This document shows, one piece after another, positions 7,572 to 17,739 of a stretch of DNA of 64,000 bases. The notes beneath the pieces were generated by a model. That model saw only the letters and a list, made by a program, of their open reading frames with translations. It had not been told where the DNA came from and ran no database searches. Each line of letters begins with the position of its first letter. Position 1 is the stretch's first letter. The position numbers were made by a program, and so were the translations under genes. Origin of the DNA: Acinetobacter modestus (GTDB lineage: Bacteria; Pseudomonadota; Gammaproteobacteria; Pseudomonadales; Moraxellaceae). The stretch is taken from NCBI RefSeq assembly GCF_014636095.1, contig NZ_BMDV01000002.1, positions 310,001 through 374,000 on the forward strand, in the 5' to 3' direction.

Positions 7572-8858
7572 TTATTCAGCTTGTTCACGTGCAATCGCAC
7601 GGTAACCAATATCACTACGATACTGCATACCTGTAAATGTCACTTGACCACACACTTCTAAAGCATTGATCTGCGCTTCAAGTACTGTATCACCTAATGC
7701 TGTTACACAAAGAACGCGACCACCAGCTGTGATGATATGGCCATCTTCTGTCGTTGCCGTACCTGCATGGAAGATCTTGGTATCTTCAGGAGATTGTCCG
7801 ATACCAGAAATCACATCACCTTTACGTACAGTATCAGGGTATCCTCCAGCTGCAAGTACAATACCGATTGATTTACGTTCATCCCACTCAGCTTCGCTTG
7901 GTAAATTACCCGCAATACCTGCTTCAACCAAATCTACTAAAGATGATTTTAAGCGCATCATAATCGGTTGTGTTTCTGGATCACCGAAACGACAGTTAAA
8001 TTCAATAACGCGTGGTTGACCTTGTTCATCAATCATTAAACCAGCATATAAGAAACCTGTGTAAACATGACCATCAGCTGCCATACCATCAACTGTAGGG
8101 CGCATGACTTCATTCATTACACGTTCAAATACTTCTGATGTAACAACTGGAGCAGGAGAGTAAGCACCCATACCACCAGTATTTGGGCCTTGGTCACCTT
8201 CAAAAATACGTTTATGGTCTTGTGAAGTTGCCATAGGTAAAATGTTGTTGCCATCAATCATACAAATGAAACTTGCTTCTTCACCTGCAAGAAATTGTTC
8301 AATTACAACACGTGAACCAGCGTCGCCAAACTTGTTGCCTGCAAGCATATCGTCTATCGCAGCAAAAGCTTCTTCGTTGGTCATTGCAACGATTACACCT
8401 TTACCTGCCGCTAAGCCATCCGCTTTGATCACGATTGGTGCGCCATGTTTTTCGATATAAGCTTTTGCAGCATCTACTTCAGTAAATACATCATAAAATG
8501 CTGTTGGGATATTATGACGTTTTAAGAAATGTTTAGCGAATGCTTTAGAACCTTCAAGCTGTGCAGCGTACTGAGTCGGTCCCCAGATTTTTAAACCTGC
8601 TTCACGTGCTGCATCAACCACACCATTGACTAAAGGTGCTTCAGGACCAACAATCACCAATGCCACATCATTTTCTTTGGCAAATTCGATAATGGCAGGA
8701 TTATTTAAAATATCGATGTCAACGTTTTGACACTTATCTTCGGTTGCTGTGCCTGCATTACCCGGCGCAACAAAAACTTGTGTTACTTTTGAATCTTGTG
8801 CGATTTTCCATGCAAGTGCATGTTCACGGCCACCGCTACCCAAAACTAAAATATTCAT
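7572..8858 (-). CDS. purD: Phosphoribosylamine-glycine ligase (GAR synthetase)
   Basis: Second enzyme of de novo purine synthesis: ATP-dependent joining of glycine to phosphoribosylamine, cytoplasmic. The 428-residue length is normal. The N-terminal domain starts MNILVLGSGGREHALAWK. The ATP-grasp core includes IVIKADGLAAGKGVIVA, the loop DHKRIFEGDQGPNTGGMGAYSPAP and the metal-binding VIEFNCRFGDPETQPIM. It follows purH on the same strand, but the purH terminator lies between them, so it probably has its own promoter in the ~50 bases after that hairpin. Confidence 0.98.
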   Translation of the reverse strand: MNILVLGSGGREHALAWKIAQDSKVTQVFVAPGNAGTATEDKCQNVDIDILNNPAIIEFAKENDVALVIVGPEAPLVNGVVDAAREAGLKIWGPTQYAAQLEGSKAFAKHFLKRHNIPTAFYDVFTEVDAAKAYIEKHGAPIVIKADGLAAGKGVIVAMTNEEAFAAIDDMLAGNKFGDAGSRVVIEQFLAGEEASFICMIDGNNILPMATSQDHKRIFEGDQGPNTGGMGAYSPAPVVTSEVFERVMNEVMRPTVDGMAADGHVYTGFLYAGLMIDEQGQPRVIEFNCRFGDPETQPIMMRLKSSLVDLVEAGIAGNLPSEAEWDERKSIGIVLAAGGYPDTVRKGDVISGIGQSPEDTKIFHAGTATTEDGHIITAGGRVLCVTALGDTVLEAQINALEVCGQVTFTGMQYRSDIGYRAIAREQAE

Positions 8859-8908
8859 TATTAAGTTATTTCCTTTTTCCGTATTTAAGAATATACCTGT
8901 TCAGAATA

Positions 8909-8956
8909 AAAAAGTCCCCCTAGGATGCGATTTAGGTGTCGCAAGAAAGAGGGACT
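8909..8956 (-). terminator. Rho-independent terminator after purH
   Basis: On the minus strand AGTCCC (8956-8951) pairs with GGGACT (8918-8913), with an inner TGCGA/TCGCA stem. A run of T follows. It lies between the purH stop and purD. Confidence 0.8.
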
Positions 8957-8964
8957 TAGGGGTA

Positions 8965-10539
8965 TTAATGACGGAAGTGACGCATACCCGTGAACACCAT
9001 TGCAATACCAGCTTCATCAGCGGCTGCAATTGTTTCTTCATCACGCATAGAACCACCTGGTTGGATAATACATTTAATGCCAGCTTTAGCCGCATTATCA
9101 ATACCATCACGGAATGGGAAGAATGCATCAGATGCCATGACCGCACCTTCAACGACTAAGCCAGCATGTTCAGCTTTGATTGCAGCAATACGAGCAGAGT
9201 TTACTCGGCTCATTTGACCTGCGCCTACACCAATCGTTTGACGATTTTTAGCATAAACAATCGCATTTGATTTCACATATTTTGCTACTTTCCAAGCAAA
9301 GATAAGATCATCAATTTCTTGTTCGGTTGGTGCGCGTTTAGTTACTACTTTTAGATCATCTTTGGTGATCATACCTAAGTCTTGATCTTGAACTAACAAA
9401 CCACCATTCACGCGTTTATAGTCAAGTTGAGCGGTACGTGCATCGATTGCAGGAAGTTCACCACAGACTAACACGCGTACATTCTTTTTCGCGCCAGTGA
9501 CCTCAAGTACGCCTTCAGCAATACTTGGTGCAATAATCACTTCAACAAATTGGCGATCCACAATGGCTTGTGCAGTTGCAACATCTAATTCACGGTTGAA
9601 TGCAATGATGCCACCAAACGCAGATTCAGGATCAGTTGCATAAGCAAGATCATAAGCCGCTTGGATACCATCTAATGAAACTGCAACACCACATGGGTTT
9701 GCATGTTTAACGATGACACAAGCAGGTTTTGCAAATGATTTAACACACTCAAGTGCTGCATCTGTATCTGCAATATTGTTATAAGACAATTCTTTGCCTT
9801 GTAATTGTTTCGCAGTTGAAACTGATGCTTCTTTCGCATTTGCTTCAACATAGAATGCTGCATTTTGATGAGGGTTCTCACCATAACGCAAATCTTGAGC
9901 TTTATTAAGTTGGGTGTTAAACGTGCGAGGGAATAAATCTGCTTCACCCTCAGCTTTGCCAACACGAGCACCAAGATAAGATGCAATCATGCCATCATAT
10001 TGTGCTGTGTGCTCAAACGCTTTTACCGCTAAGTCGAAACGAGTCTCGTAAGAAAGTGCACCATTATCTTTTAATTCAGCAACGACTAAATCATAGTCAG
10101 AAGCATTTACAATAATACCCACAGAAGCATGGTTCTTCGCTGCTGCACGCACCATTGTTGGACCACCAATGTCGATGTTCTCAATCGCATCAGCGAGTGA
10201 GCAGTTTGGTTTAGCAACTGTTGCAGCAAATGGATAAAGGTTTACTACGACAAGATCAATTGCATCGATATTGTGTTCTTGCATCACAGCTTCGTCTAGA
10301 CCGCGACGCGCCAAGATACCACCATGAATTTTTGGATGTAGTGTCTTAACACGACCATCCATCATTTCAGGAAAACCTGTATGTTCAGAAACTTCTACTA
10401 CAGCGATATTGTTGTCTTTAAGCAACTTATATGTACCACCCGTAGATAAGATTTCTACCCCTAATCCAGCAAGGTTTTGAGCAAATTCAACGATTCCAGT
10501 TTTGTCGGAAACAGAGATTAAAGCACGTTTGATAGTCAT
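8965..10539 (-). CDS. purH: Bifunctional AICAR transformylase / IMP cyclohydrolase
   Basis: Catalyses the last two steps of IMP synthesis: formyl transfer to AICAR and cyclisation to IMP. It has about 524 residues. The N-terminal MGS-like cyclohydrolase domain starts [17 protein letters not shown] and includes STGGTYKLL and [15 protein letters not shown]. The C-terminal transformylase has the catalytic KHANPCG and the end motif [22 protein letters not shown] place the start at the ATG at 10539 (MTIKRALIS) rather than a TTG four codons earlier, because it aligns with the family N-terminus. Transcribed after fis, but the fis terminator separates them. Confidence 0.97.
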   Translation of the reverse strand: MTIKRALISVSDKTGIVEFAQNLAGLGVEILSTGGTYKLLKDNNIAVVEVSEHTGFPEMMDGRVKTLHPKIHGGILARRGLDEAVMQEHNIDAIDLVVVNLYPFAATVAKPNCSLADAIENIDIGGPTMVRAAAKNHASVGIIVNASDYDLVVAELKDNGALSYETRFDLAVKAFEHTAQYDGMIASYLGARVGKAEGEADLFPRTFNTQLNKAQDLRYGENPHQNAAFYVEANAKEASVSTAKQLQGKELSYNNIADTDAALECVKSFAKPACVIVKHANPCGVAVSLDGIQAAYDLAYATDPESAFGGIIAFNRELDVATAQAIVDRQFVEVIIAPSIAEGVLEVTGAKKNVRVLVCGELPAIDARTAQLDYKRVNGGLLVQDQDLGMITKDDLKVVTKRAPTEQEIDDLIFAWKVAKYVKSNAIVYAKNRQTIGVGAGQMSRVNSARIAAIKAEHAGLVVEGAVMASDAFFPFRDGIDNAAKAGIKCIIQPGGSMRDEETIAAADEAGIAMVFTGMRHFRH

Positions 10540-10582
10540 GATTCTAGTCAACAGTTTGAAGTCTACAGATTAAAACAAAGGC

Positions 10583-10613
10583 AAAAAAAAATGCCCACGA
10601 GAACGTGAGCATT
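10583..10613 (-). terminator. Rho-independent terminator after fis
   Basis: On the minus strand ATGCTCACG-TTCT-CGTGGGCAT forms a nine-base-pair stem (one G-T pair) followed by eight T. It lies directly after the fis stop. Confidence 0.9.
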
Positions 10614-10620
10614 TTATCAA

Positions 10621-10890
10621 TTATTCACTCATTAAACCGTGAGCTTTTAACTTTTTACGTAAAGTTCCGCGGTTAAGGCCTAAAATCTCAGCAGCGCGCG
10701 TTTGATTGCCACGAGTGTATTCTAAGACCACAGATAAAAGAGGTTTCTCCATTTCTGCTAAAACCATGTCATAAACTTGAGATGGTTGCTCACCTTGCAA
10801 TTGTGCAAAATAATGACGAACTGCGCGATCTACATGGATGCGAAGAGCGACATCAGATTGAGCCGTAAAAATAGGAGATTTGCTATTCAT
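10621..10890 (-). CDS. fis: DNA-binding protein Fis
   Basis: Nucleoid-associated protein that bends DNA and tunes transcription, notably of stable RNA genes, in fast-growing cells. It has 89 residues against 98 in E. coli. The C-terminal helix-turn-helix is plain: [19 protein letters not shown] followed by [11 protein letters not shown]. The conserved dimer core PLLSVVLEY precedes it. In enteric bacteria fis follows dusB; here it stands alone behind a 375-base non-coding region that contains two perfect hairpins. Confidence 0.95.
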   Translation of the reverse strand: MNSKSPIFTAQSDVALRIHVDRAVRHYFAQLQGEQPSQVYDMVLAEMEKPLLSVVLEYTRGNQTRAAEILGLNRGTLRKKLKAHGLMSE

Positions 10891-11265
10891 GCGTGTTAAT
10901 CCGAAAAATCAAAATACCACTTGGATAAAGTGATATGTAAATGTGGTCTAAATTACTGAGTCCTGTTTTAGATCCTAAAACAGTGACTCTAAAACAAAGG
11001 GACTATTAGCTTGCCACAAATCCTCGATTTGTGTAAAAAATAAGCGTAACAATAGTTAAATATTTGTTACAGCCTACTTTCAAAAACAAAAAAACCAACA
11101 ATGCGCTTATGTGTTAGAAGCACAGTTCGTTTAACGATTTTATTGTCTATAAATAACGAGGAGTAAGTGGGTTAAGCATTCGTGGCGCGTATCATACCAC
11201 TGTCTGCGAAAAAGTGAGCAAATTAACTGCACTTTTTTTTATTTTTTTGTCATTTTTTTATGCTT
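10891..11265. other. Non-coding region upstream of fis with two inverted repeats
   Basis: A gap of 375 bases. It holds CTGTTTTAG-ATC-CTAAAACAG (about 10963-10983) and CACAAATC-CTC-GATTTGTG (11015-11033). Either could be an operator or a hairpin in a long fis leader. A T-rich stretch at 11226-11258 follows the end of the DUF3426 gene. I saw no coding sequence. Confidence 0.5.
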
Positions 11266-12129
11266 TTAAGGTTGTACAATTTCTAAACTATAATCATCGA
11301 AGCTATTTTTACTCTTTGGCACTGTAAATTCGAATCTAAAAGGGCTATTCGTTGGGATTCTTTGGATGCTTTTTAAACTATCCACTAAATAATCCTGTGG
11401 CTTTAGAGTGATATCGGTGATGACTTCTCCATTTTCTTTTAGAATCACTTTAATAGAGGGGATCACAAGACTATCTTTGTGACGGTTTACTAATACACCC
11501 GTGAAGCTTGTTTCATCTTTTCCTACACGTTTAATTTTTATTTTTTCAAAACTAAGAAATTTATATTGTTCATTCTTTATTTTGCACGTTACTACACTGC
11601 AAGCATAGTTAAAGATGCGATTCAATGCTGGACTATCATGCATGAGTTTTGGATTGAACCATAAAATCTGAAAAGCAAAAACTAGAATTAATGCAATATT
11701 GCCTAATCCCCACAATGTGTAATAAAGCCAGCCATGTTGTTTATGATTTTGTTCATGGTCGATTAATAAGTTATCTTCTGATAAGTTCAAATTAGGCAAT
11801 GCCGTAACAGGTTCAGTATTAAAGTAATTTAAATTATTTAAATAAGTCAATAAATCAATATTTGAGTTCTCAATTTTCTGATCAAAAATACTCAAAATTT
11901 GCATTTGCTTCTCAGCAAAAGAACTATCGGGTTGAATCGAAGAAAATAATGAACGATTTGGTGGTGTTAGGGCTGTGTCAGCCGTTTCAGAATCGATTAG
12001 ATTCGTTAATGCATTAAAATTAATGATACATTTTGGGCAACAAACCATGCCCTGTGCAACGCTAAGTTGTGAAAGGGTTACTTTATACACGGTTGAGCAT
12101 TTAGGGCAGCGGGTTTGTTTTTCACTCAT
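11266..12129 (-). CDS. Zinc-ribbon / DUF3426 membrane protein
   Basis: A 287-residue protein of the MJ0042-zinc-ribbon plus DUF3426 type, function unknown. Residues 8-35 carry the ribbon CPKCSTVYKV...VCCPKC (CxxC-x19-CxxC). A low-complexity linker follows. One membrane segment, WGLGNIALILVFAFQILWF, lies near residues 145-165, and the rest is a periplasmic DUF3426 domain with C-VVTC (probable disulphide). The ATG at 12129 (MSEKQTRCPKC) is preferred over an upstream TTG because the ribbon normally begins within a few residues of the start. It lies 14 bases after prmA and is probably cotranscribed with it, an arrangement often seen in gamma-proteobacteria. Confidence 0.85.
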   Translation of the reverse strand: MSEKQTRCPKCSTVYKVTLSQLSVAQGMVCCPKCIINFNALTNLIDSETADTALTPPNRSLFSSIQPDSSFAEKQMQILSIFDQKIENSNIDLLTYLNNLNYFNTEPVTALPNLNLSEDNLLIDHEQNHKQHGWLYYTLWGLGNIALILVFAFQILWFNPKLMHDSPALNRIFNYACSVVTCKIKNEQYKFLSFEKIKIKRVGKDETSFTGVLVNRHKDSLVIPSIKVILKENGEVITDITLKPQDYLVDSLKSIQRIPTNSPFRFEFTVPKSKNSFDDYSLEIVQP

Positions 12130-12143
12130 AAGGAACAAATTTC

Positions 12144-13049
12144 TCAAATTGTTGTTTTACGTTTTCCTGAGATGCGACACCAGTTCTCTTCACGTTTTTC
12201 GATCTGTAATATATCAAAAAATTCAGAGTAAACACTAGAAACATCAGCAACTTGCTCTTCGATTACACCAGCAAGTGCGAATTCACCCTCATTTTTCAAT
12301 AAAGTTGAGAATTCAGGCGCAAGTGCCATTAGCGGTGCCGCTAAAATATTCGCGACAAGTATGTCCGCTTGTTGTTGTTTGAATTCTTGCTCAAACTCTT
12401 CAGGTAATCCTACATAAAGACGCTCAAGTACACCATTTAATTCTGCATTTTGTTTTGTAGCCAATACTGCTTGAGGATCGATATCAGTGGCATAAACTTT
12501 TTTAGCACCAAGCAGTAAAGCTGCAACGCCTAAAATGCCTGAACCACAGCCGTAGTCAATGACGATTGTATCTTTTACGTCGGTTTTACCCAACCACTGT
12601 AGGCACAAGAAAGTGCTTGCATGGTTACCTGTACCAAAAGCAAGACCTGGATCAAGTTTAATATTTGTTGCATCAGCTTCAGGTGGTTCTAACCACTCAG
12701 GTACGATCCAGTATTTCTCGCCAATTTGGATTGGTTCGTAATAGTCCATCCATGCGCGTTCCCATACTTGATTTTCTAAATATTCATGACGCATCGGAAC
12801 GTTAGGAAGTTGCGCCTTGAGGAAAGCTTCTAAGGTATCCACATCGATAGGATCATCTTCTTCTTGTTGATAAATTCCAGTAACAATAACTTTATTCCAT
12901 AGTGGCGTTTCACCCGGTAATGGTTCAAGAAGTGCCTGATCTTCAGCATCATCCAAAGTCACACTCACAGCACCTAAAGAGAGAAGCAGTGTTTCAGTAA
13001 GCTCAACTTGATCTTGATCAACGGTAATATGAATTTGTAGCCAGTTCAC
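12144..13049 (-). CDS. prmA: Ribosomal protein L11 methyltransferase
   Basis: Trimethylates ribosomal protein L11 using S-adenosylmethionine. It has 301 residues, close to the usual 293. An N-terminal substrate-recognition domain ([19 protein letters not shown]...) is followed by a Rossmann methyltransferase. That domain carries [15 protein letters not shown], motif [20 protein letters not shown], the acidic motif [10 protein letters not shown] and the [10 protein letters not shown] motif. First gene of the prmA-DUF3426 pair. Confidence 0.97.
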   Translation of the reverse strand: MNWLQIHITVDQDQVELTETLLLSLGAVSVTLDDAEDQALLEPLPGETPLWNKVIVTGIYQQEEDDPIDVDTLEAFLKAQLPNVPMRHEYLENQVWERAWMDYYEPIQIGEKYWIVPEWLEPPEADATNIKLDPGLAFGTGNHASTFLCLQWLGKTDVKDTIVIDYGCGSGILGVAALLLGAKKVYATDIDPQAVLATKQNAELNGVLERLYVGLPEEFEQEFKQQQADILVANILAAPLMALAPEFSTLLKNEGEFALAGVIEEQVADVSSVYSEFFDILQIEKREENWCRISGKRKTTI

Positions 13050-13179
13050 AGGAAAACCTAAGTAAATGTATTTGGGGTTATTGTAATAGATTCAGTTTGC
13101 CTAAAGGGATTATAAAATAGGCAGATTACAATTTTAAGATCTTTTTTTTTTGAATTTAGTGTGTTGATCACATCAAATA

Positions 13180-13217
13180 CGATAAAAGAATGCGCTTACG
13201 TCACATTCTTTTATCAT
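13180..13217 (-). terminator. Inverted repeat / likely terminator after the 104-aa gene
   Basis: GATAAAAGAATG and CATTCTTTTATC form a perfect 12-base-pair stem around an 11-base loop, ending in T-rich sequence in both directions. It sits 35 bases after the stop of the small secreted protein and upstream of prmA. Confidence 0.6.
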
Positions 13218-13251
13218 TTTAAATATTTATAACTTTCCTATTTGCACAAAT

Positions 13252-13566
13252 CTATGGTGTTTGTACTGAACTTACTGGACGAGGTGCGGACTGAGTTTCT
13301 GAAATTTTGCTTTGAGTTTCAGGTGTCGCGTTGTTAGCAGGTATCGGTGGCTGGAATGCTAGTTTTCCAGCTTCATTCGGTTCACATGTGCCGTTATAAA
13401 CAACACCTTTATAAGCAAAAGAAACCATATCACCTTGTTTTTTGCTTTTACAAACTTGTTGATACTTTTGAGTTTGAGCATCAACAGTCGATTTAGCATT
13501 TACTTGTGCAGTTACAGCTAAACATAGGCTACAAAGAAACGATGAAATTAAAAGCTTTTTGTTCAT
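13252..13566 (-). CDS. Small secreted hypothetical protein
   Basis: A 104-residue protein with a clear Sec signal peptide (MNKKLLISSFLCSLCLAVTA, cleavage after a QVNA motif). The mature part has two cysteines (VCKSKK and GTCEPNE), which could form a disulphide, and a Pro/Ser/Thr-rich tail. No family is recognised. The ribosome-binding site AGGAAA lies upstream of the ATG at 13566. Divergent from mnmG, about 250 bases away. Probably a periplasmic protein. Confidence 0.75.
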   Translation of the reverse strand: MNKKLLISSFLCSLCLAVTAQVNAKSTVDAQTQKYQQVCKSKKQGDMVSFAYKGVVYNGTCEPNEAGKLAFQPPIPANNATPETQSKISETQSAPRPVSSVQTP

Positions 13567-13742
13567 ATCATTTTCCTAAAGTATTTTATGCATTAACTAG
13601 AATAAGAAATTCATTCAATAAAACAGTGGTGATCAGGTTAATGATTGTGTGGCGCTTTGTTAACCATAGAAGAAAAATGCAACAGAAGGTTTCTTTTTGT
13701 GTGTTTTGTATACAGCTCATTGATTTCTAGTGAATAAGAATA

Positions 13743-13784
13743 TTGACAGTTTTTGTCAACTTAATATGAAAAATCCTGTATAAT
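13743..13784 (+). promoter_or_regulatory. mnmG promoter with overlapping inverted repeat
   Basis: A consensus TATAAT is at 13779-13784. Upstream lies TTGACA-GTTTT-TGTCAA (13743-13759), a perfect six-base inverted repeat. Its right half, TTGTCA, is the likely -35 (20-base spacer, a little long). The left TTGACA matches consensus, but at a 29-base spacing it cannot pair with this -10. The repeat could be an operator covering the -35. Confidence 0.5.
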
Positions 13785-13817
13785 ACTCTGTCATTTTTTG
13801 AATACACATTTACCACT

Positions 13818-15698
13818 ATGCACTATCCTAAAGTTTACGACGTTATCGTAATTGGTGGCGGTCACGCTGGTACGGAAGCAGCGCTTGCTGCTGCTCGTAT
13901 GGGAAGACAAACATTATTGTTGACGCATAATATTGAAACTTTGGGGCAGATGAGCTGTAACCCTGCAATCGGTGGTATTGGTAAATCACACCTTGTCCGC
14001 GAGATCGATGCACTAGGTGGTGCAATGGCACTTGCTGCGGATAAAGGTGGTATTCAGTTCCGTATTCTAAATTCTCGTAAAGGTGCGGCTGTACGTGCAA
14101 CACGTGCACAGGCTGACCGTGTTCGTTATAAAGCTGCAATTCGTGATACTTTAGAAAATCAAGCGAATCTGGATATTTTTCAACAAGCTGCGGATGATTT
14201 GATTGTTGAAGGCGATACCGTTAAGGGTGTTGTGACTCAAATGGGCATCCGTTTTGATGCTAAAACTGTGGTATTGACGACAGGTACTTTCTTGGGTGGT
14301 GTGATCCACGTTGGTCTACAAAACTCAAGTGGTGGTCGTGCGGGCGATCCACCGTCAATTGCATTAGCTCATCGTTTGCGTGAACTTAAATTGCCAGTAG
14401 GTCGTTTAAAAACAGGTACGCCGCCACGTATTGATGCGCGTACTGTTGATTTCTCTGTTATGACGCCACAGCCAGGTGATTTCCCATCGCCTGTAATGTC
14501 ATTTATGGGTGATGCATCTATGCATCCTGAACAGGTGAATTGCTATATTACCCATACAAGCGAAAAAACCCATGAAATTATTCGTGGTGGTCTAGATCGT
14601 TCACCTATGTATACGGGTGTAATTGAAGGTGTAGGTCCGCGCTATTGCCCATCAATTGAAGATAAAATTCACCGTTTTGCTGATAAAGATTCACATCAAG
14701 TGTTCTTGGAACCAGAAGGCTTGGATACACATGAACTTTATCCAAACGGAATTTCGACTTCTTTGCCGTTTGACGTACAGTTCAATTTAGTTCGTTCGAT
14801 CCGTGGTATGGAAAATGCGCATATCTTACGTCCGGGCTATGCGATCGAATATGATTATTTCAATCCACAAGCATTGAAATTTACACTTGAAACCAAAGCG
14901 ATTCAAAATCTGTACTTTGCTGGTCAAATCAACGGTACCACAGGTTATGAAGAAGCGGGTGCACAGGGCTTGCTTGCTGGTTTGAATGCTGCACGCCGTG
15001 CGTGGGAACAAGAAGAGTGGACACCAAAACGTGATCAAGCTTACATGGGCGTATTGGTTGATGATCTGATCACGCTGGGTACTAAAGAGCCGTACCGTAT
15101 GTTTACCTCGCGTGCGGAATATCGTTTGATGTTGCGTGAAGACAATGCCGATCAACGTTTAACGTCTATTGGCCGTGAGCTTGGTTTAGTGGATGATGAA
15201 CGTTGGGCTGCATATAGCGAAAAAATGGAAGCTGTTGAGCGCGAAACTTCTCGTTTACAGCATTTGTGGGCTGCGCCAAACAATCCAATGGGTAAAAAAT
15301 TCGTTGAAATGACGGGTGCTGATCTTAGTAAAGAATGTAGTGCGATTGATTTGTTGAAACGTCCAAATATCAATTTCAGTCAAATTGCAGAATTAACGGG
15401 TTCTGAAGTTTCAGAGCAAGTGGGTGAGCAAATCGAAATTGCGGTGAAATACGAAGGCTATATTAATCGTCAGCATGAAGATGTTGCACAATTGAAACGT
15501 CTAGAAGAAACCCGAATTCCTGCTGATTTTGAATATGATGGGATTTCAGGTTTGTCACGTGAAATCACCTTGAAGTTAAAAACAGTTCGTCCAGAAACTT
15601 TGGCACAAGCTAGTCGTATCCCAGGTGTGACTCCCGCAGCAGTACAATTATTGATGATCACTATTCGCAAAAATAATATGGCGAAGAAATCAGCATAA
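13818..15698 (+). CDS. mnmG: tRNA uridine-5-carboxymethylaminomethyl(34) synthesis enzyme, FAD subunit
   Basis: Works with MnmE to modify wobble uridine 34 of certain tRNAs; cytoplasmic. The 626-residue length is typical. The FAD-binding Rossmann motif [17 protein letters not shown] is at residues ~13-29. It is followed by the family signature [32 protein letters not shown] with [12 protein letters not shown], and [22 protein letters not shown] [18 protein letters not shown]. The C-terminal helical domain binds MnmE and tRNA. Monocistronic, between a consensus -10 and a strong terminator. Confidence 0.98.
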   Translation: MHYPKVYDVIVIGGGHAGTEAALAAARMGRQTLLLTHNIETLGQMSCNPAIGGIGKSHLVREIDALGGAMALAADKGGIQFRILNSRKGAAVRATRAQADRVRYKAAIRDTLENQANLDIFQQAADDLIVEGDTVKGVVTQMGIRFDAKTVVLTTGTFLGGVIHVGLQNSSGGRAGDPPSIALAHRLRELKLPVGRLKTGTPPRIDARTVDFSVMTPQPGDFPSPVMSFMGDASMHPEQVNCYITHTSEKTHEIIRGGLDRSPMYTGVIEGVGPRYCPSIEDKIHRFADKDSHQVFLEPEGLDTHELYPNGISTSLPFDVQFNLVRSIRGMENAHILRPGYAIEYDYFNPQALKFTLETKAIQNLYFAGQINGTTGYEEAGAQGLLAGLNAARRAWEQEEWTPKRDQAYMGVLVDDLITLGTKEPYRMFTSRAEYRLMLREDNADQRLTSIGRELGLVDDERWAAYSEKMEAVERETSRLQHLWAAPNNPMGKKFVEMTGADLSKECSAIDLLKRPNINFSQIAELTGSEVSEQVGEQIEIAVKYEGYINRQHEDVAQLKRLEETRIPADFEYDGISGLSREITLKLKTVRPETLAQASRIPGVTPAAVQLLMITIRKNNMAKKSA

Positions 15699-15723
15699 TT
15701 CTTGTATAAAGTTACGTGTTAAA

Positions 15724-15755
15724 AATACCCTCTTATTATAAGAGGGTATTTTTTT
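15724..15755 (+). terminator. Rho-independent terminator after mnmG
   Basis: AATACCCTCTT and AAGAGGGTATT form an 11-base-pair stem followed by a run of T. Confidence 0.92.
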
Positions 15756-15800
15756 AATTTTTATGATTTTGTTCTTAACCATTTATCTATGGGAAATTGA

Positions 15801-16133
15801 ATGAAGAATTGGCTCATTTTATTTATCGCAATTGTTGCTGAAGTTGTTGCTACTTCTGCTTTAAAAAGTAGTGAAGGGTTTACTAAGCCGATTGCATCTA
15901 TAGTTGTGATTCTTGGTTATATGATTGCATTCTATTGCTTATCTTTAACCTTAAAAATAATCCCTGTCGGTATTGCTTATGCAGTTTGGTCGGGTGTAGG
16001 AATTGTTTTAATTACCACCGTGGCATGGTTTGTATTTGATCAGAAGTTAGATGTTTGGGGAATTATTGGGATTGTACTGATTATGAGTGGTGTATTGATT
16101 TTAAACTTATTGTCGAAAACGAATTCTCATTAA
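15801..16133 (+). CDS. SMR-family multidrug efflux transporter (EmrE/AbeS type)
   Basis: A 110-residue inner-membrane drug/proton antiporter with four membrane spans, expected to work as an antiparallel dimer. The essential membrane glutamate E14 is in [19 protein letters not shown]. The signature [16 protein letters not shown] contains the conserved GxxYAxWxG. The sequence resembles Acinetobacter AbeS, which exports quaternary ammonium and other cationic compounds; the substrate range here is inferred. Single gene between the mnmG terminator and its own. Confidence 0.93.
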   Translation: MKNWLILFIAIVAEVVATSALKSSEGFTKPIASIVVILGYMIAFYCLSLTLKIIPVGIAYAVWSGVGIVLITTVAWFVFDQKLDVWGIIGIVLIMSGVLILNLLSKTNSH

Positions 16134-16140
16134 TCAAATA

Positions 16141-16170
16141 AGAAACCGAGCTGATATTTGCTCGGTTTCT
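16141..16170 (+). terminator. Terminator after the SMR gene (probably bidirectional)
   Basis: AGAAACCGAGC and GCTCGGTTTCT form an 11-base-pair stem between two converging genes. The T tract is short. Confidence 0.75.
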
Positions 16171-16193
16171 AACTCAAATTTTATAAATCAAAA

Positions 16194-17606
16194 TTAACGT
16201 CCAGCAAAATCAAATACACCATTTAAAGTAATTGACTGGTTGATTGTGTCAAATTGATTTTCTTCATAAAATAAATTTGTATTTTTAAATGTGATACTTG
16301 TATTTTTATCATCGTAAGATATTCCTTTACATGATTTCTTGGCATCGCATGTAAAAGTATATCTAAAAACTGTAAGCACATTAGAGTTAGGAGCGGCTCT
16401 CAAATCGTATTCATGAAAGCTAACTTTTTCAATTTGTTTATTCTTTATCTCAACATCGATAAAATCATTACCAAATTTCTGTAAGTTATGATTAGCGACA
16501 TCAAAATATTGTGCAGGAACTTGAAAATCTGAATATCCAAAATCTTCTTTTTTGATAGGGCTAATTTGTAGCTTTGTATGGGGTTTATTTACCTTCACGA
16601 AACCATTTAATTCGCGGTATGTAGAAGGACAAGTATCTAACAATGGTAGGTTTGGAGTTAAAAGAGCATCATTTGTATGCTTATATCTTGTCTGATCAAA
16701 TGTTAAAGTAATATCATTTGAGTTTTCAGTAACCGTAATAGATGATGGTGATGCATAAATATCGCTTATCTTCGATATGCATGCACCAGATAAACCGCTT
16801 AATGTTTCTGTTCTAAGTATAGTAGAGGGTGGGAACTTATCATTTAATGTTGTAATGAACTGGTCCAATTTTAAACCAGTATCAAAATTATTTTCTGTAT
16901 AAGTGTCGAAAGAAATTTGTTTCAAAATAGGATCGTATATAACTGCTAATGGCATATTTTTTTGTTGATTTATTAAGAGATTTGACACGCTTGTTTTTCT
17001 AATATCTTCGAATGTTTGAGGCAAATTAGATAATGAACCTGCTAGCTTTCCATTTAAAGTGATGAAACTTTTGATTGTATTGGTTGAATCAGTTAGGTTT
17101 GAAGTGGATAGTTTTGCATTATGAAACGTAAGCTCGCTATAACCTGTTTTATCATCAAAGTTAATTTGAATGTTTTTGCAAGCATCATAAAAAAATTCAC
17201 TACAAGCATACTGCATAGACCCTACTTGTAATTCACCTATTTTAGTTGGACTACTTTTAATTGAAGCGCCTAATATTTCTTTGAGTATCGGATCGTATTT
17301 GACATACAAAGTTTTACTTACATCATTTTTATCTAAATTATAACTAAAAATAATTGAAGATTTTGATTTTTCAAAATGATGCGTAACTGAATAAGCATTT
17401 ATATTATCATCTTGATTGCTCGTTCTTCCTGCAATCTGAATGACTGGGTCTGAATCTTTTTGTAAAGTTAAATCACTTTTAAACTCAGTTGTGAAGGTTG
17501 CAGGGCTAGTCGAATTATTTTCTTTAGATTGATGATTATCACTACCACAAGCAGATAGTATTAATGATGTAGTTAAGACAGCGACACTCGATTTAATATT
17601 TAACAT
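16194..17606 (-). CDS. Hypothetical lipoprotein built from related repeats
   Basis: A 470-residue lipoprotein with signal peptide and lipobox LILSAC (Cys20), then a Ser/Thr/Asn-rich linker. No known family. The body looks like about three copies of one beta-rich unit. Each seems to contain a line such as YDPILKEI (104-111) or YDPILKQI (224-231), cysteines (136/143, 276, 420/426), a strand of the type ITFKNTNL, and a closing LNG (184, 333, 461). Likely attached to a membrane facing the periplasm or cell surface. The +2 residue is Gly, so outer-membrane sorting is expected. Convergent with the SMR gene. Confidence 0.75.
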   Translation of the reverse strand: MLNIKSSVAVLTTSLILSACGSDNHQSKENNSTSPATFTTEFKSDLTLQKDSDPVIQIAGRTSNQDDNINAYSVTHHFEKSKSSIIFSYNLDKNDVSKTLYVKYDPILKEILGASIKSSPTKIGELQVGSMQYACSEFFYDACKNIQINFDDKTGYSELTFHNAKLSTSNLTDSTNTIKSFITLNGKLAGSLSNLPQTFEDIRKTSVSNLLINQQKNMPLAVIYDPILKQISFDTYTENNFDTGLKLDQFITTLNDKFPPSTILRTETLSGLSGACISKISDIYASPSSITVTENSNDITLTFDQTRYKHTNDALLTPNLPLLDTCPSTYRELNGFVKVNKPHTKLQISPIKKEDFGYSDFQVPAQYFDVANHNLQKFGNDFIDVEIKNKQIEKVSFHEYDLRAAPNSNVLTVFRYTFTCDAKKSCKGISYDDKNTSITFKNTNLFYEENQFDTINQSITLNGVFDFAGR

Positions 17607-17691
17607 TGTTAGTTTTCTACTAGGATTATTTTGTAGCAGAATAATATCGATTTATTATTGTGTTTAAAAGCTCCCAGATTAATAATTTTTA

Positions 17692-17716
17692 AAGCCTAAT
17701 CGTAGTGATTAGGCTT
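17692..17716 (-). terminator. Terminator after the histidine-box membrane protein
   Basis: AAGCCTAATC and GATTAGGCTT form a ten-base-pair stem with a five-base loop. On the minus strand it is followed by TTTAAAAATTATT. Confidence 0.75.
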
Positions 17717-17739
17717 GTTTATCCTCAATAAAATAAAAT

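Noticed and set aside
8749..9159. A 136-codon plus-strand frame across the purD-purH junction
   Set aside because: Antisense to two certain genes and spans the purH terminator.
13743..13784. TTGACA at 13743 as the -35 for the TATAAT at 13779
   Set aside because: The 29-base spacing is far too long; TTGTCA at 13753 is closer, although its 20-base spacer is also long.
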